Source: Phycisphaerales bacterium
Lineage (GTDB): Bacteria; Planctomycetota; Phycisphaerae; UBA1845; Fen-1342
DNA: 64,000 nucleotides
Assembly (NCBI GenBank): GCA_016716475.1
Contig: JADJWG010000002.1
Location: 1,178,001 to 1,242,000, forward strand
Reading direction: 5' to 3'
In this document: positions 1 through 7,634 of the stretch, piece after piece
How the letters are laid out: each line of letters begins with the position of its first letter
Numbering within the stretch: position 1 is the first letter of the stretch
The notes under the pieces: generated by a model
Told to the model about the DNA's origin: nothing
Seen by the model: only the letters and a program-made list of their open reading frames with translations
Databases searched by the model: none
Program-made: the position numbers and the translations under genes

Positions 1-156
1 CTGCTTGCGCTTCTGGACAAAACAACCGTGACGGTCTCCACGGCGTGTGGCAACATTCCGGCGCTAGCGCTCTACGAGAAATTCGGTTTCCGCTCGTCGC
101 GGCACTGGCGCACGGCTTGTGGAATCGACATGGTTACCCTCGCGCGCGAACCGTAG
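1..156 (+). CDS. GNAT-type acetyltransferase, C-terminal fragment (5' end outside window)
   Basis: Reading from base 1 in frame 1, 51 residues precede the stop at 154-156. They contain NIPALALYEKFGFR, the typical beta-6/alpha-4 region of GCN5-related N-acetyltransferases, where the acetyl-CoA-proximal helix (ALALYEK) is followed by the GF motif and a last strand (GIDMVTLAR). Such enzymes move an acetyl group from acetyl-CoA to an amine. The catalytic and acetyl-CoA pyrophosphate-binding part lies left of the window, so substrate and subfamily cannot be told. A RimI-like protein is possible but not shown. It converges on ybaB, ending 17 bases from it. Confidence 0.7.
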   Translation: MLALLDKTTVTVSTACGNIPALALYEKFGFRSSRHWRTACGIDMVTLAREP

Positions 157-172
157 TGTGCCGCCGCAGCGT

Positions 173-526
173 TTACAAACCGGGCAAACCGCCCCCAAAC
201 ATCTTTTCGATACCTGACAGGTCCATTCCGCCGGTGAGTTGCTGCATTTCCTTCTGCACTGCCTCGCGGCTGCGAGCCACAGCATCACGGACGGCCGCAG
301 CCGTCAGTTCCTCGAGCAGTTCAACGTCGCCGCTTTGGACAAGTGCCGGCTCGATCCGCAGGGAAACCACTTCGCCCCGGCCGTCGACCGTGGCACGCAC
401 CTGCCCGCCGCCGGCCTCTCCGACGATGCGGGCCGCCCCAAGCCGCTCGTTCATCGCGCGCATGGATTCCTTGATCGCACCCGCGTTTTTCATCAGGTTC
501 ATCAGTGAACCGAGATTGCCGAACAT
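173..526 (-). CDS. ybaB: YbaB/EbfC family nucleoid-associated protein
   Basis: A 117-residue protein of the usual family size (about 100-115), with the family pattern of an N-terminal amphipathic helix (MKNAGAIKESMRAMNERL), a GGGQVRATVDGRGEVVSLRIEP beta sheet (split here as GGGQVRATVDG and EVVSLRIEP) and a C-terminal helix ending in a Gly/Met-rich tail. YbaB/EbfC forms a tweezer-shaped dimer that binds DNA without strict sequence preference. It lies 43 bases downstream of dnaX on the same strand, the conserved dnaX-ybaB(-recR) order found in many bacteria, which supports the assignment. recR would be expected next but is not there: a convergent GNAT gene follows instead. A GGGAG ribosome-binding site precedes the ATG at 526. 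Confidence 0.93.
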   Translation of the reverse strand: MFGNLGSLMNLMKNAGAIKESMRAMNERLGAARIVGEAGGGQVRATVDGRGEVVSLRIEPALVQSGDVELLEELTAAAVRDAVARSREAVQKEMQQLTGGMDLSGIEKMFGGGLPGL

Positions 527-569
527 GCATCACTCCCAGCAACCGGGGCACTTAGGCACACCGGCAATA

Positions 570-2126
570 TTACTTCTTCTGCGATGGCGTGAGGGCAGGC
601 GGGCCCTCCGGCGGGCTGCGCTCCACACTCACTACGACCCCGTCGAACAGTTCGATGGCCTGCCTGACGATGGGATCCTCCTCCGCCCGGCGGCGCTCCT
701 CATTGGACACCTCAATGCCACGTGACCGCTCGGACGGCGCCCCCTCAGCGCCGCTCCGGGTTGTCGCAGCGGCCGACGGGGCAACCGCACGAACCAGGGC
801 GGCCTCGGTTGATGCCGGAACGCGGGTCTCCGCAGGAATCGGTCGTAACGGCGCAGTTTCGGAGGGAGCTACGTCAGCGAGTTCCCTGATCCGCGGTCGC
901 GCTGCAACAGGCGGTGCCGGCTCACACGTCGCCAACGACTCGGTGGTCTCGTCAGCTACGCTCTTTTTTTTTTGATCCGCGCCGTCACCCTCCGCAGGTA
1001 ACTGTCGCAGGAGCTGCTCGATGGCGGTCCATTCGCGCAGCCGGGCAAGGCGCAGCATCGTCACCTCTGCGAGGGCCCGCCCGGCACTGCTGAAGCGTAC
1101 GTGCCGACGGAGTTCCTCAAGCATCGGGATCATCTGTACGTAATGCGAGAGCTCGAATTTCTGCGCCAGTGCAACGTAACTTGCACGGGCCGCGGCCGGC
1201 ACATCGACCATGCCCGTATCGGCGCCGCAAGTGCGGAGCAACAGCAGTGTCCGCGCAACATCGATCGCGTCCTGGCAGAACAGTTCGATACCGCGACCGG
1301 CGCCGAGGATCGCATCCAGCCCCCGGAGTACTCCGGCGACGTCACCCGCACCGACTTGTTCGAAAAGGGCGAAGACCTGCTCGTTCTGGGCCGGCGGCAG
1401 CAGTTCATCGAGCACCCCGGCGTCGAGCTGCGACGGAGAGACGGAGAGCAACTGATCAAGGATGCTGAGGGCGTCGCGCATCGAGCCGTTTGCGAGGCGA
1501 GCGATGCGCTGCACGACGGCCGACTCAACCTGGGTACCCTCGGCCGCGGCGATCTCGGTCAGGCGGGCGGCGATCGGCTCGGGGCCGATATTGCGGAAAT
1601 TGAAACGCTGGCAGCGGCTCTGGATGGTTGCGGGAACCTTCTGAATCTCAGTGGTTGCGAGGATGAATTTCACATGCTCAGGGGGCTCTTCGAGGGTCTT
1701 GAGCAGCGCGTTGAACGCGCTGATCGACAGCATGTGGACCTCGTCGATGATGTAAACCTTGAAACGCGCGCGTGCCGGACGATAAGCGGTATTGCTGCGC
1801 AATTCGCGGATGTTCTCCACGCCGGTATTACTGGCAGCGTCGATCTCGAGCACGTCGACATCCTGCCCCTCGGCAATCTTGCGACAGGCATCACAATTTC
1901 CGCAGGGGGTGGCAGTCGGTGTGTCGTAGGAGAGGCAATTCAGCGCTTTCGCAAGGATGCGGGCCATGCTCGTCTTGCCGACCCCGCGGGTGCCGGTGAA
2001 GAGATAGCCATGGTGGATGCGACCAGTCGCAATCGCATTGGTGAGCGTGGTTGCGATGGCTTCCTGGCCGATGACCTCGACAAAGGTCTGACTGCGATAC
2101 TTGCGCGCGAGGACGGTATAGGCCAC
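570..2126 (-). CDS. dnaX: DNA polymerase III subunit gamma/tau
   Basis: This 518-residue protein is the clamp-loader ATPase that loads the beta sliding clamp; the tau form also links polymerase cores. The N-terminus MAYTVLARKYRSQTF..IGQE is diagnostic. Visible motifs are Walker A GTRGVGKTS (about residues 45-53), zinc-binding cysteines in PCGNCDAC, the DEVHMLS Walker B, sensor 1 LATTEIQKVP, the SRC box TIQSRCQRF, and the collar domain to about residue 370. Beyond an A10 tract at codons 385-388 the sequence becomes a low-complexity Pro/Ala/Glu-rich linker and a short tail. It is shorter than E. coli tau (643), with no obvious polymerase-binding domain of the E. coli type. It is preceded by the SRP RNA gene and followed by ybaB on the same strand. 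Confidence 0.97.
   Translation of the reverse strand: MAYTVLARKYRSQTFVEVIGQEAIATTLTNAIATGRIHHGYLFTGTRGVGKTSMARILAKALNCLSYDTPTATPCGNCDACRKIAEGQDVDVLEIDAASNTGVENIRELRSNTAYRPARARFKVYIIDEVHMLSISAFNALLKTLEEPPEHVKFILATTEIQKVPATIQSRCQRFNFRNIGPEPIAARLTEIAAAEGTQVESAVVQRIARLANGSMRDALSILDQLLSVSPSQLDAGVLDELLPPAQNEQVFALFEQVGAGDVAGVLRGLDAILGAGRGIELFCQDAIDVARTLLLLRTCGADTGMVDVPAAARASYVALAQKFELSHYVQMIPMLEELRRHVRFSSAGRALAEVTMLRLARLREWTAIEQLLRQLPAEGDGADQKKKSVADETTESLATCEPAPPVAARPRIRELADVAPSETAPLRPIPAETRVPASTEAALVRAVAPSAAATTRSGAEGAPSERSRGIEVSNEERRRAEEDPIVRQAIELFDGVVVSVERSPPEGPPALTPSQKK
952..974 (-). promoter_or_regulatory. A10 slippage / frameshift site inside dnaX producing a short gamma form
   Basis: On the minus strand codons 385-388 read CAA AAA AAA AAG, giving ten consecutive A (973-964). 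An extra A gives GAG CGT AGC TGA, stopping at 952-954. A missing A gives AGA GCG TAG, stopping at 956-958. Slippage either way therefore truncates the protein at about 389-391 residues, just behind the collar domain. This matches known dnaX biology: E. coli uses an A6G ribosomal -1 shift and Thermus thermophilus an A9 transcriptional slippage run to make gamma beside tau. No upstream Shine-Dalgarno or downstream hairpin was established, so transcriptional slippage seems the likelier mechanism. Confidence 0.75.
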
Positions 2127-2214
2127 GGCAATACTGCGCTTTGTGACTCAGAGGCCGCCGTCGGGATCGCTCACGAGACCGCATCCCGCCGGTGCCGACG
2201 CCCACTCAGTTGAC

Positions 2215-2232
2215 AGCGCCCGCGCGGGCGCT
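2215..2232. terminator. Perfect GC inverted repeat between SRP RNA and dnaX
   Basis: AGCGCCCGCGCGGGCGCT is an 18-base perfect palindrome lying 12 bases past the 3' end of the SRP RNA on the minus strand. A five-T run (2240-2244 read on the minus strand) sits directly after the RNA's closing stem, so SRP RNA termination could use that stem plus the T-run, and this palindrome could be a second hairpin or part of the dnaX leader. Function is not established. Confidence 0.35.
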
Positions 2233-2244
2233 TTCGAAGAAAAA

Positions 2245-2360
2245 CCTGAGGCTTCGACCAGGTGATCGTTGCACGTGGGCCACACCGGGTGGGCTGCTCC
2301 CGTCAAGGCCTGACCCGTTATCCGACGGACGCACTGCACCGGCCCAGCCGTCGCCTCAGG
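2245..2360 (-). ncRNA. ffs: Small (4.5S-type) signal recognition particle RNA
   Basis: The minus strand contains GGTCAGGCCTTGACGGGAGC followed by AGCC (2315-2292), which aligns base for base in length with the SRP domain IV core GGUCAGGnCCGGAAGGnAGCAGCC, including the GUCAGG and AGCAGC sides of the Ffh-binding symmetric loop. The ends close perfectly: CCTGAGGC at 2360-2353 pairs with GCCTCAGG at 2252-2245, giving an RNA of about 116 nt with the expected long hairpin shape. A T5 run follows. It lies immediately upstream of dnaX, as in the scr-dnaX arrangement known from Firmicutes. The apical loop is UGAC/UUGAC rather than the usual GGAA tetraloop. Confidence 0.85.
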
Positions 2361-2622
2361 CGAAGCGCCATGCTAACAGCAGAGGGGCAATATCACCAGC
2401 GCGGCGAGATCGCGGCGACGGGTTCTGGGAGCTGCGGCTGAACATGGTCAGGAGCGCCCTCCGGCCTGCTCTGTAAGGCGGCCGCAGTTGCCCACTTGGA
2501 ACCTTGACACCACCAGTGGGGGAAGAGCGGTTCGAAGCAAGCAGCAGGCGGCCGACGCATGGATCATGCGCCAGCCGCCCTGGAAACTGCACTGGGACTC
2601 CGTGGGGCAGAACGCCCGACTG

Positions 2623-4938
2623 CTAGGGAATCATCGTCTCACACGGTTCCGGATTCGTCTTGATCGCGGCGATAAAACCGGAGAGGTCGGCGAACGTGAC
2701 GAGGCCGTCCCCGGTGAAATCGCCATTCTCATAGGCGCACACCCCGCCCACGGGATCGAACGGCCAGTCGGCTGGGTCGGCCGTCTTGATGGCCGCAATG
2801 AAAAGTGAAATGTCGGCGAACGTGACAAGCGTATCACAGTTCATGTCGCCGGGGCAGTACGTCGGCAGCGGTGGCTGGGTGGTGACGACCGCGCTGAGGT
2901 AGTCATGCCGCGTGCGCACCACGGTTCCCGAGAAAGTGCCGCGCTCGGCGTAAACCAGCAAGGTCATAACGCCATTAGCATCCACGTAGCGCTCGAAGTC
3001 CGTGCGAATCGTGCCTGTCAGGAGACCGTCGCGGTTGCCGGCCCAGTTGTCGAAGAAGCGATTCTGTCCGAGCAGGCCCTGCCCGTCGCCCCAAGTGTTG
3101 GCCACGTTGTCCCAGACATAGAGTTCAACCTGAGTGCAAGCGTCGGCATAACCCCGCCAGGTCACGTCGATCTTGAGCAACTCGGCCGGATTCTCGTTGA
3201 TCTGAAAGTCGAATACGTGCGTCGACTCCCAGCCGGTCGACGGTGACAGACTCGTGTACCAGACGTTGTCACCCGATTGCGCGATCCCATTGGCGATCGC
3301 CAGCCCAACCGAGGTGTTCACCGGCCGGCGCTGGATCTGGATCGGGATCCAGTTCGAGGTCTGGTAGCCGAAGGCGGCGATCGCGGTGGGCGTCACCGCA
3401 AAGTCATAGCGGGTCTGCGGTGCATTGACGATCTCGAAGGGCATAGCACTGGTCGCCATCCCCACCGCGCCGCCGGCACTCTGAGCGGTGACACGGATGC
3501 GCGCATCGGCACTGGGTTCATCAGGCACGGTCCAGATGAACTTGCCTGTATCGGCTGGTGAGGCAATCCACTCGTACGACCGCCCACCGTCCGCGGAGTA
3601 CTCCAGGTCGATCTCCGCGAGCGGGGCGTTGTTCGTATCGGTGGCAACCCATTCGATCGTGATCGTCTCACCGGCGACAAGCAGTTCGCCGCCACGCGGA
3701 TAGATCACCTGCACGGCCGGCGTCGCGCCCGTGTAGCGCGGCACCTGTTTGACGATGCAGTGGATGGCGCCGGAGGCGGGGATGATGTCCCAGCAGTTGA
3801 TCGGCACAATCTCCACGCCCGGGCCGGCAGCTTGCTGCCACACGGCCAGCGCAGCGGCATCATCGGCGAGGTAAGCCGAACTGCCGGCGCCGTACGTCGG
3901 GATGAAGATACGATCATTCACGCGAAAGGCGTTCGTGTAGCTGTAGTGCGCCCGGGTATTGTGCCAGGCCGGCACCCGGTGCACCGTATACCCAAGGTTT
4001 TGCATGTAGGGGACGGCGTTCTCCGTAATCGTGACGGCCGTCGCGTTCGAGCCCGGCTTGAACTGGGCGATGATCACGTTCTGTGGATCGACAATGTAGA
4101 ACCACATGTCGATGTGGCCGGTGCCGTCGACGCTGAATGGCAACTGCGGCATGACGTGCAACTCATCGATGCCGAGGTAGGCCTGGTACAGCTCGGCGAT
4201 CAAGTCCGCATTGAAGCCCTCGCTCGCCGGGTTGTCGAGGTTGATCAGGGCCGTGACAAAGCCAGTGCGATTCGGACCCGGCATAAAGTTTCCGCCCGAA
4301 AAGTACAGGGGCAGATCGTCGGTCGGCATGAGGAAATAATCGTCGCCCACCAGCGTGGGGATGAAATTGTCGCGCGAGCGATTCGGGTAGTAATGGCTGT
4401 CCGAGATGCCCAGCGCACCGTCCCGCCAGATGAAATGCGGGCCATAGTCGCGGATCCACAGCGCATCGAGCGGCGCGAGGATGAACTGCACCTTGGAGAG
4501 ATTCGCGCCGGCTGCGGCGAACGCCGAGGACGCTGCACTCTGCACGGCCGTGCTGGATACGACCACATAGGCGATTTCGTCTCGGTTGGCGGGCGCTGTC
4601 AAGGTGGCGACGAGGTTCACGACCACGCTGGTCCACTGCCCCGGCACGTACGAATAGAGCACACCGCGGACAGGTGCATATTCCGGTGCCGACTCGATCA
4701 AACCCCCGGGTTGATCGCGTTGCGCCCGGATTACGTACGGCGTCAACGGTTGGTTGGGGTCGTACGGCGTGCCACCCTCACGGGTAGCGGGCAGCGGTGG
4801 CTGTAACTCGATTTCGGCACTCAGACCGTCCGCGGAAGTTTCTGTCGGAGGTGCCACCGGCACATCCGCTCCTAAGGCCATCGTCCCCCAGCACACCAAG
4901 ACCCCCGTAAGCATCCAGCCTAGCCCCGCAGATTGCAT
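2623..4938 (-). CDS. Secreted agmatine deiminase / peptidylarginine deiminase-family protein with dockerin-like C-terminus
   Basis: The start at 4938 is chosen because GAGGAGG precedes it and a signal peptide (MQSAGLGWMLTGVLVCWGTM..ALGA) follows; the product is 771 residues. Residues about 75-430 form a PAD_porph-type guanidine-modifying domain: WIRDYGPHF, the GHIDMWF His/Asp motif, RAHYSYTNAF, and the nucleophilic-cysteine region SGAIHCIVKQVPR. Enzymes of this family hydrolyse agmatine or peptidyl-arginine to citrulline-type products plus ammonia. A beta-sandwich region follows (VIYPRGGELLVAGETITIEW). The C-terminal 70 residues carry two DxNxDxxVTFADIS/L EF-hand-like dockerin repeats (CPGDMNCDTLVTFADISLF and GDFTGDGLVTFADLSGF). 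Cytosolic agmatine deiminases lack signal peptide and dockerin, so an extracellular role is inferred. No cohesin is seen nearby. Confidence 0.85.
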   Translation of the reverse strand: MQSAGLGWMLTGVLVCWGTMALGADVPVAPPTETSADGLSAEIELQPPLPATREGGTPYDPNQPLTPYVIRAQRDQPGGLIESAPEYAPVRGVLYSYVPGQWTSVVVNLVATLTAPANRDEIAYVVVSSTAVQSAASSAFAAAGANLSKVQFILAPLDALWIRDYGPHFIWRDGALGISDSHYYPNRSRDNFIPTLVGDDYFLMPTDDLPLYFSGGNFMPGPNRTGFVTALINLDNPASEGFNADLIAELYQAYLGIDELHVMPQLPFSVDGTGHIDMWFYIVDPQNVIIAQFKPGSNATAVTITENAVPYMQNLGYTVHRVPAWHNTRAHYSYTNAFRVNDRIFIPTYGAGSSAYLADDAAALAVWQQAAGPGVEIVPINCWDIIPASGAIHCIVKQVPRYTGATPAVQVIYPRGGELLVAGETITIEWVATDTNNAPLAEIDLEYSADGGRSYEWIASPADTGKFIWTVPDEPSADARIRVTAQSAGGAVGMATSAMPFEIVNAPQTRYDFAVTPTAIAAFGYQTSNWIPIQIQRRPVNTSVGLAIANGIAQSGDNVWYTSLSPSTGWESTHVFDFQINENPAELLKIDVTWRGYADACTQVELYVWDNVANTWGDGQGLLGQNRFFDNWAGNRDGLLTGTIRTDFERYVDANGVMTLLVYAERGTFSGTVVRTRHDYLSAVVTTQPPLPTYCPGDMNCDTLVTFADISLFIAAIKTADPADWPFDPVGGVCAYENGDFTGDGLVTFADLSGFIAAIKTNPEPCETMIP

Positions 4939-5164
4939 TCCGACCTCCTCATCATGGTCCGAGTGAACGGCCGTGCGCGCAAACAGCACGCCTCCTGAAT
5001 TATTCACATGGTATCATGCCCGGACAATGGTTGCACGCCAATCTTGCCGTAGCCCGATGTTCGTTTATATACGCGTAAACAACTGCCAATAAACATGTTA
5101 CGTTAGATCTAGCGCCTGGGTTTTCAAGCGATCGCACTCCAATCAAATGATAACCGAACAATCA

Positions 5165-5935
5165 TCACCCTTTGGCGGGTTCAACAGCCGGTACCGGTCG
5201 ACGCTGCTCGAAGAGCCATGTCCAGAGTGCCGCGTCACTGTAAACCCGGTCCCAGATCGCGTGGGCCCCATCCTCGTACACGGTGTATTGCACTTCCCCA
5301 CCCCCGGCCCGCAAAAGTGCGACCATGTCACGCGACTTCTGTACGGGTACGTTGCGATCGGCCCGGCCGTGAAAGACCCAGGTCGGTATCTCCACCAGTT
5401 GCTCTGCGAGGCGGCGGTCGAGGCCGGTGCTGTCGCCCAATTCGGCGAAGCCGCAGACGGGCACAATCGCGGCGAAAACGCGCGGGTGGCTGGCGGCGAG
5501 CAGCCAGGTACCGTGGCCGCCCAGCGACAGCCCGGTGAGGTAGAGCCGTTCGCGGTCCAGACGGTAATCCTGTGAGGTCTGTTCTACGCAACGGACGGCG
5601 AGTCGCGCCATTGCGCCAGTCCAGCTCTGGCCGCTGCGGCACTGCGGCATCACGACGAGGGCGGGAATACGGCGGTGGTCGAGGCGCAGCGCGCGGCCGA
5701 TACCTACCTCGGTCTGCTTGAAGCCGTCGGAGCCGCGCTCGCCGGAGCCATGCAGGAAGTGGATGCAGGGCCACACCCTTTCGGGCGTGTAGTCGGGTGG
5801 GACGAAGACGGTGTAGGCGTAGCGTTCACCATCGAGCTCGAGGGTCTTAAAGAGGAAGCCGGTCGCGATGGGCACGGGCGGGGCGGCAGTGGGCTGACTG
5901 GCGATCATGAGCAGGCCGGCGAGCATGACGAGCAT
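5165..5935 (-). CDS. Secreted alpha/beta-hydrolase (carboxylesterase / phospholipase-like)
   Basis: The ATG at 5935 is chosen: AGGAG lies ten bases upstream and a hydrophobic signal segment (MLVMLAGLLMIASQ) follows, giving 256 residues. The fold markers of an alpha/beta hydrolase of the Feruloyl/Dienelactone-like predicted-peptidase group are visible: oxyanion region IHFLHGSGERG, nucleophile elbow GLSLGGHG (Ser), acid in HGRADRNVPV (Asp) and EDGAHAIWDRVY (His). It probably cleaves an ester outside the cytoplasm; the substrate is unknown. It is transcribed leftwards, separate from the upstream deiminase gene and divergent from pntAA. Confidence 0.82.
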   Translation of the reverse strand: MLVMLAGLLMIASQPTAAPPVPIATGFLFKTLELDGERYAYTVFVPPDYTPERVWPCIHFLHGSGERGSDGFKQTEVGIGRALRLDHRRIPALVVMPQCRSGQSWTGAMARLAVRCVEQTSQDYRLDRERLYLTGLSLGGHGTWLLAASHPRVFAAIVPVCGFAELGDSTGLDRRLAEQLVEIPTWVFHGRADRNVPVQKSRDMVALLRAGGGEVQYTVYEDGAHAIWDRVYSDAALWTWLFEQRRPVPAVEPAKG

Positions 5936-6162
5936 GAGTGGGCACTCCTGAGGATGGTGGTCTACTGGAGGATAGCAGGAGCCGTGCCGGTATGGGGGGT
6001 ATAGGTGGATATGCTGCCAGACTGTCGATGGGCTGAGAGATCGGAGGCGAGCGCCGCGCTTTACCAACGGACACGGAGGGTTACAATGCATTCCCTTTAC
6101 GGCTCGTCGGCGCGTGGTCGCGCGGCAACCGGGCGCCGTAGCAGGGCAACAGCGAGGAACCC

Positions 6163-7302
6163 ATGAAGATCGCGGTGCCGAAAGAGACCCGCGCCGGTGA
6201 ACGGCGGGTCGCGCTCGTACCGGAATCCGTCAAGAAGCTAAAAGCGAAAGGCATCGAAGTCGTGATCGAGGCCGGGGCGGGGGCGAACGCGTACTTTTCT
6301 GACGAAAGTTATCTGGCCCAGGGGGCAACCGTGGCGTCGACCGCTGCGGAGGCGTTTACCGCCGCGGATCTGATCGTGGGGGTGCAACCGCCGACACCTG
6401 CGCAGGTCGAACAGTTTCCCCAGGGCGTCAAGCTGCTGACGACTCTGCAACCGACAGTGAACTCCGAGGCGGTACGCGCGCTGGTGGCGCGCCACGTCTC
6501 CGCCTTCGCGACTGACATGATTCCGCGAACCACCCGCGCGCAGTCGATGGACACGTTGTCGTCCATGGCGAACATTGCCGGCTACAAGGCCGTGTTGATC
6601 GCGGCAAACGAGTTTCCCCGCTACTTCCCGATGTTCATGACCGCGGCGGGGACGATTTTCGCCGCGAAGGTCTTCGTGATCGGCGCGGGCGTCGCGGGAC
6701 TGCAGGCCATCGCTACGGCCCGACGGCTGGGGGCCACCGTCACCGCCACGGACACGCGCCGTGCGGTCGCAGAACAGATTCAGAGTCTTGGCGCCAAATT
6801 CGCGGGCGTGGAGAGCGACGAGGATGCCCAGACCTCCAGCGGCTACGCAAAAGAGCTTTCCGCCGACTTCTACCGCCGGCAGGCGGAATTGATCGGAGCC
6901 CAGTGCGCGGCGCACGATATCGTCATCACGACCGCGCTGATCGGGGGGGTGAAAGCACCGAAGTTGATCACGGCCGCCATGGTTGACAAAATGCAGCCGG
7001 GCTCGGTGATTGTGGACCTGGCGGCCACCGCGGGAGGCAACTGCGAGTTGACGCAACCAGGCACGACCATCGAAGTGCACGGGGTCAAGATCTGTGCCCC
7101 GCTGAACCTCCCGTCGGACATGCCGGTCCATGGCAGCACGCTGTACTCGCGGAATCTGACAACTTTCCTGCTCGAGTTCTGGAAGGATGGCACGTTCCGG
7201 ATGGACCTGGAAGACGAAATCATTGCCGGCGCGCTCGTCACGCACGCCGGTGAAGTGCGCCACGAGCATGTCCGGAAAGCGCTGGAAGGCGGTGTGGCAT
7301 GA
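6163..7302 (+). CDS. pntAA: Proton-translocating NAD(P)+ transhydrogenase, alpha subunit part 1 (domain I)
   Basis: A 379-residue NAD(H)-binding dI subunit. The N-terminus MKIAVPKETRAGERRVALVPE is the AlaDH/PNT signature; RAQSMDTLSSMANIAGYKAV and the Rossmann segment VFVIGAGVAGLQAIATARRLGA with D at the end of the second strand are typical. Together with PntAB and PntB it transfers hydride between NADH and NADP+ coupled to proton movement across the inner membrane. It is the first gene of a tight three-gene operon: its stop overlaps the pntAB start (ATGA at 7299). The split alpha subunit is the arrangement of alphaproteobacteria and many other phyla, unlike the fused E. coli PntA. Confidence 0.96.
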   Translation: MKIAVPKETRAGERRVALVPESVKKLKAKGIEVVIEAGAGANAYFSDESYLAQGATVASTAAEAFTAADLIVGVQPPTPAQVEQFPQGVKLLTTLQPTVNSEAVRALVARHVSAFATDMIPRTTRAQSMDTLSSMANIAGYKAVLIAANEFPRYFPMFMTAAGTIFAAKVFVIGAGVAGLQAIATARRLGATVTATDTRRAVAEQIQSLGAKFAGVESDEDAQTSSGYAKELSADFYRRQAELIGAQCAAHDIVITTALIGGVKAPKLITAAMVDKMQPGSVIVDLAATAGGNCELTQPGTTIEVHGVKICAPLNLPSDMPVHGSTLYSRNLTTFLLEFWKDGTFRMDLEDEIIAGALVTHAGEVRHEHVRKALEGGVA

Positions 7303-7631
7303 TGGAATGGCTCGACGTTTTGGCCGCCGGTGGCGGCGGTTCCACGGTGGACCTGAAGACGCTTACTCTGAGCGTGGTGGCCTTTGGGCTGGCGATCTTT
7401 CTCGGATTCGAGGTCATCACCAAAGTGCCGGCGACGCTGCACACCCCGTTGATGTCCGGCGCCAACGCGATCTCGGGTATTACGATCGTCGGTGCCCTGC
7501 TCATCGCGGGCGGCACCGACGGCTGGTTTAGCGTGATCTTCGGGTTCCTCGCGATGGTGTTCGCCACGATTAACGTCTTTGGCGGGTTTGTCGTCACCGA
7601 CCGCCTGCTGGCCATGTTCAAGCGGAGGTAG
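7299..7631 (+). CDS. pntAB: NAD(P)+ transhydrogenase alpha subunit part 2 (small membrane subunit)
   Basis: A 110-residue, hydrophobic protein with the conserved stretch FLGFEVITKVPATLHTPLMS and ANAISGITIVGAL, which corresponds to the membrane part dIIA of PntA. About four membrane helices are expected. It overlaps pntAA by four bases and is three bases from pntB, so all three are co-translated. The C-terminus VVTDRLLAMFKRR is the usual ending of this family. Confidence 0.95.
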   Translation: MMEWLDVLAAGGGGSTVDLKTLTLSVVAFGLAIFLGFEVITKVPATLHTPLMSGANAISGITIVGALLIAGGTDGWFSVIFGFLAMVFATINVFGGFVVTDRLLAMFKRR

Positions 7632-7634
7632 CAT

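Noticed and set aside
1101..2213. Long plus-strand frame opposite dnaX (370 codons), and similar frames opposite asnS, xylA, rny and the Tricorn-like gene
   Set aside because: They mirror strongly recognised genes, show no family motifs and follow from the high GC content at third codon positions.
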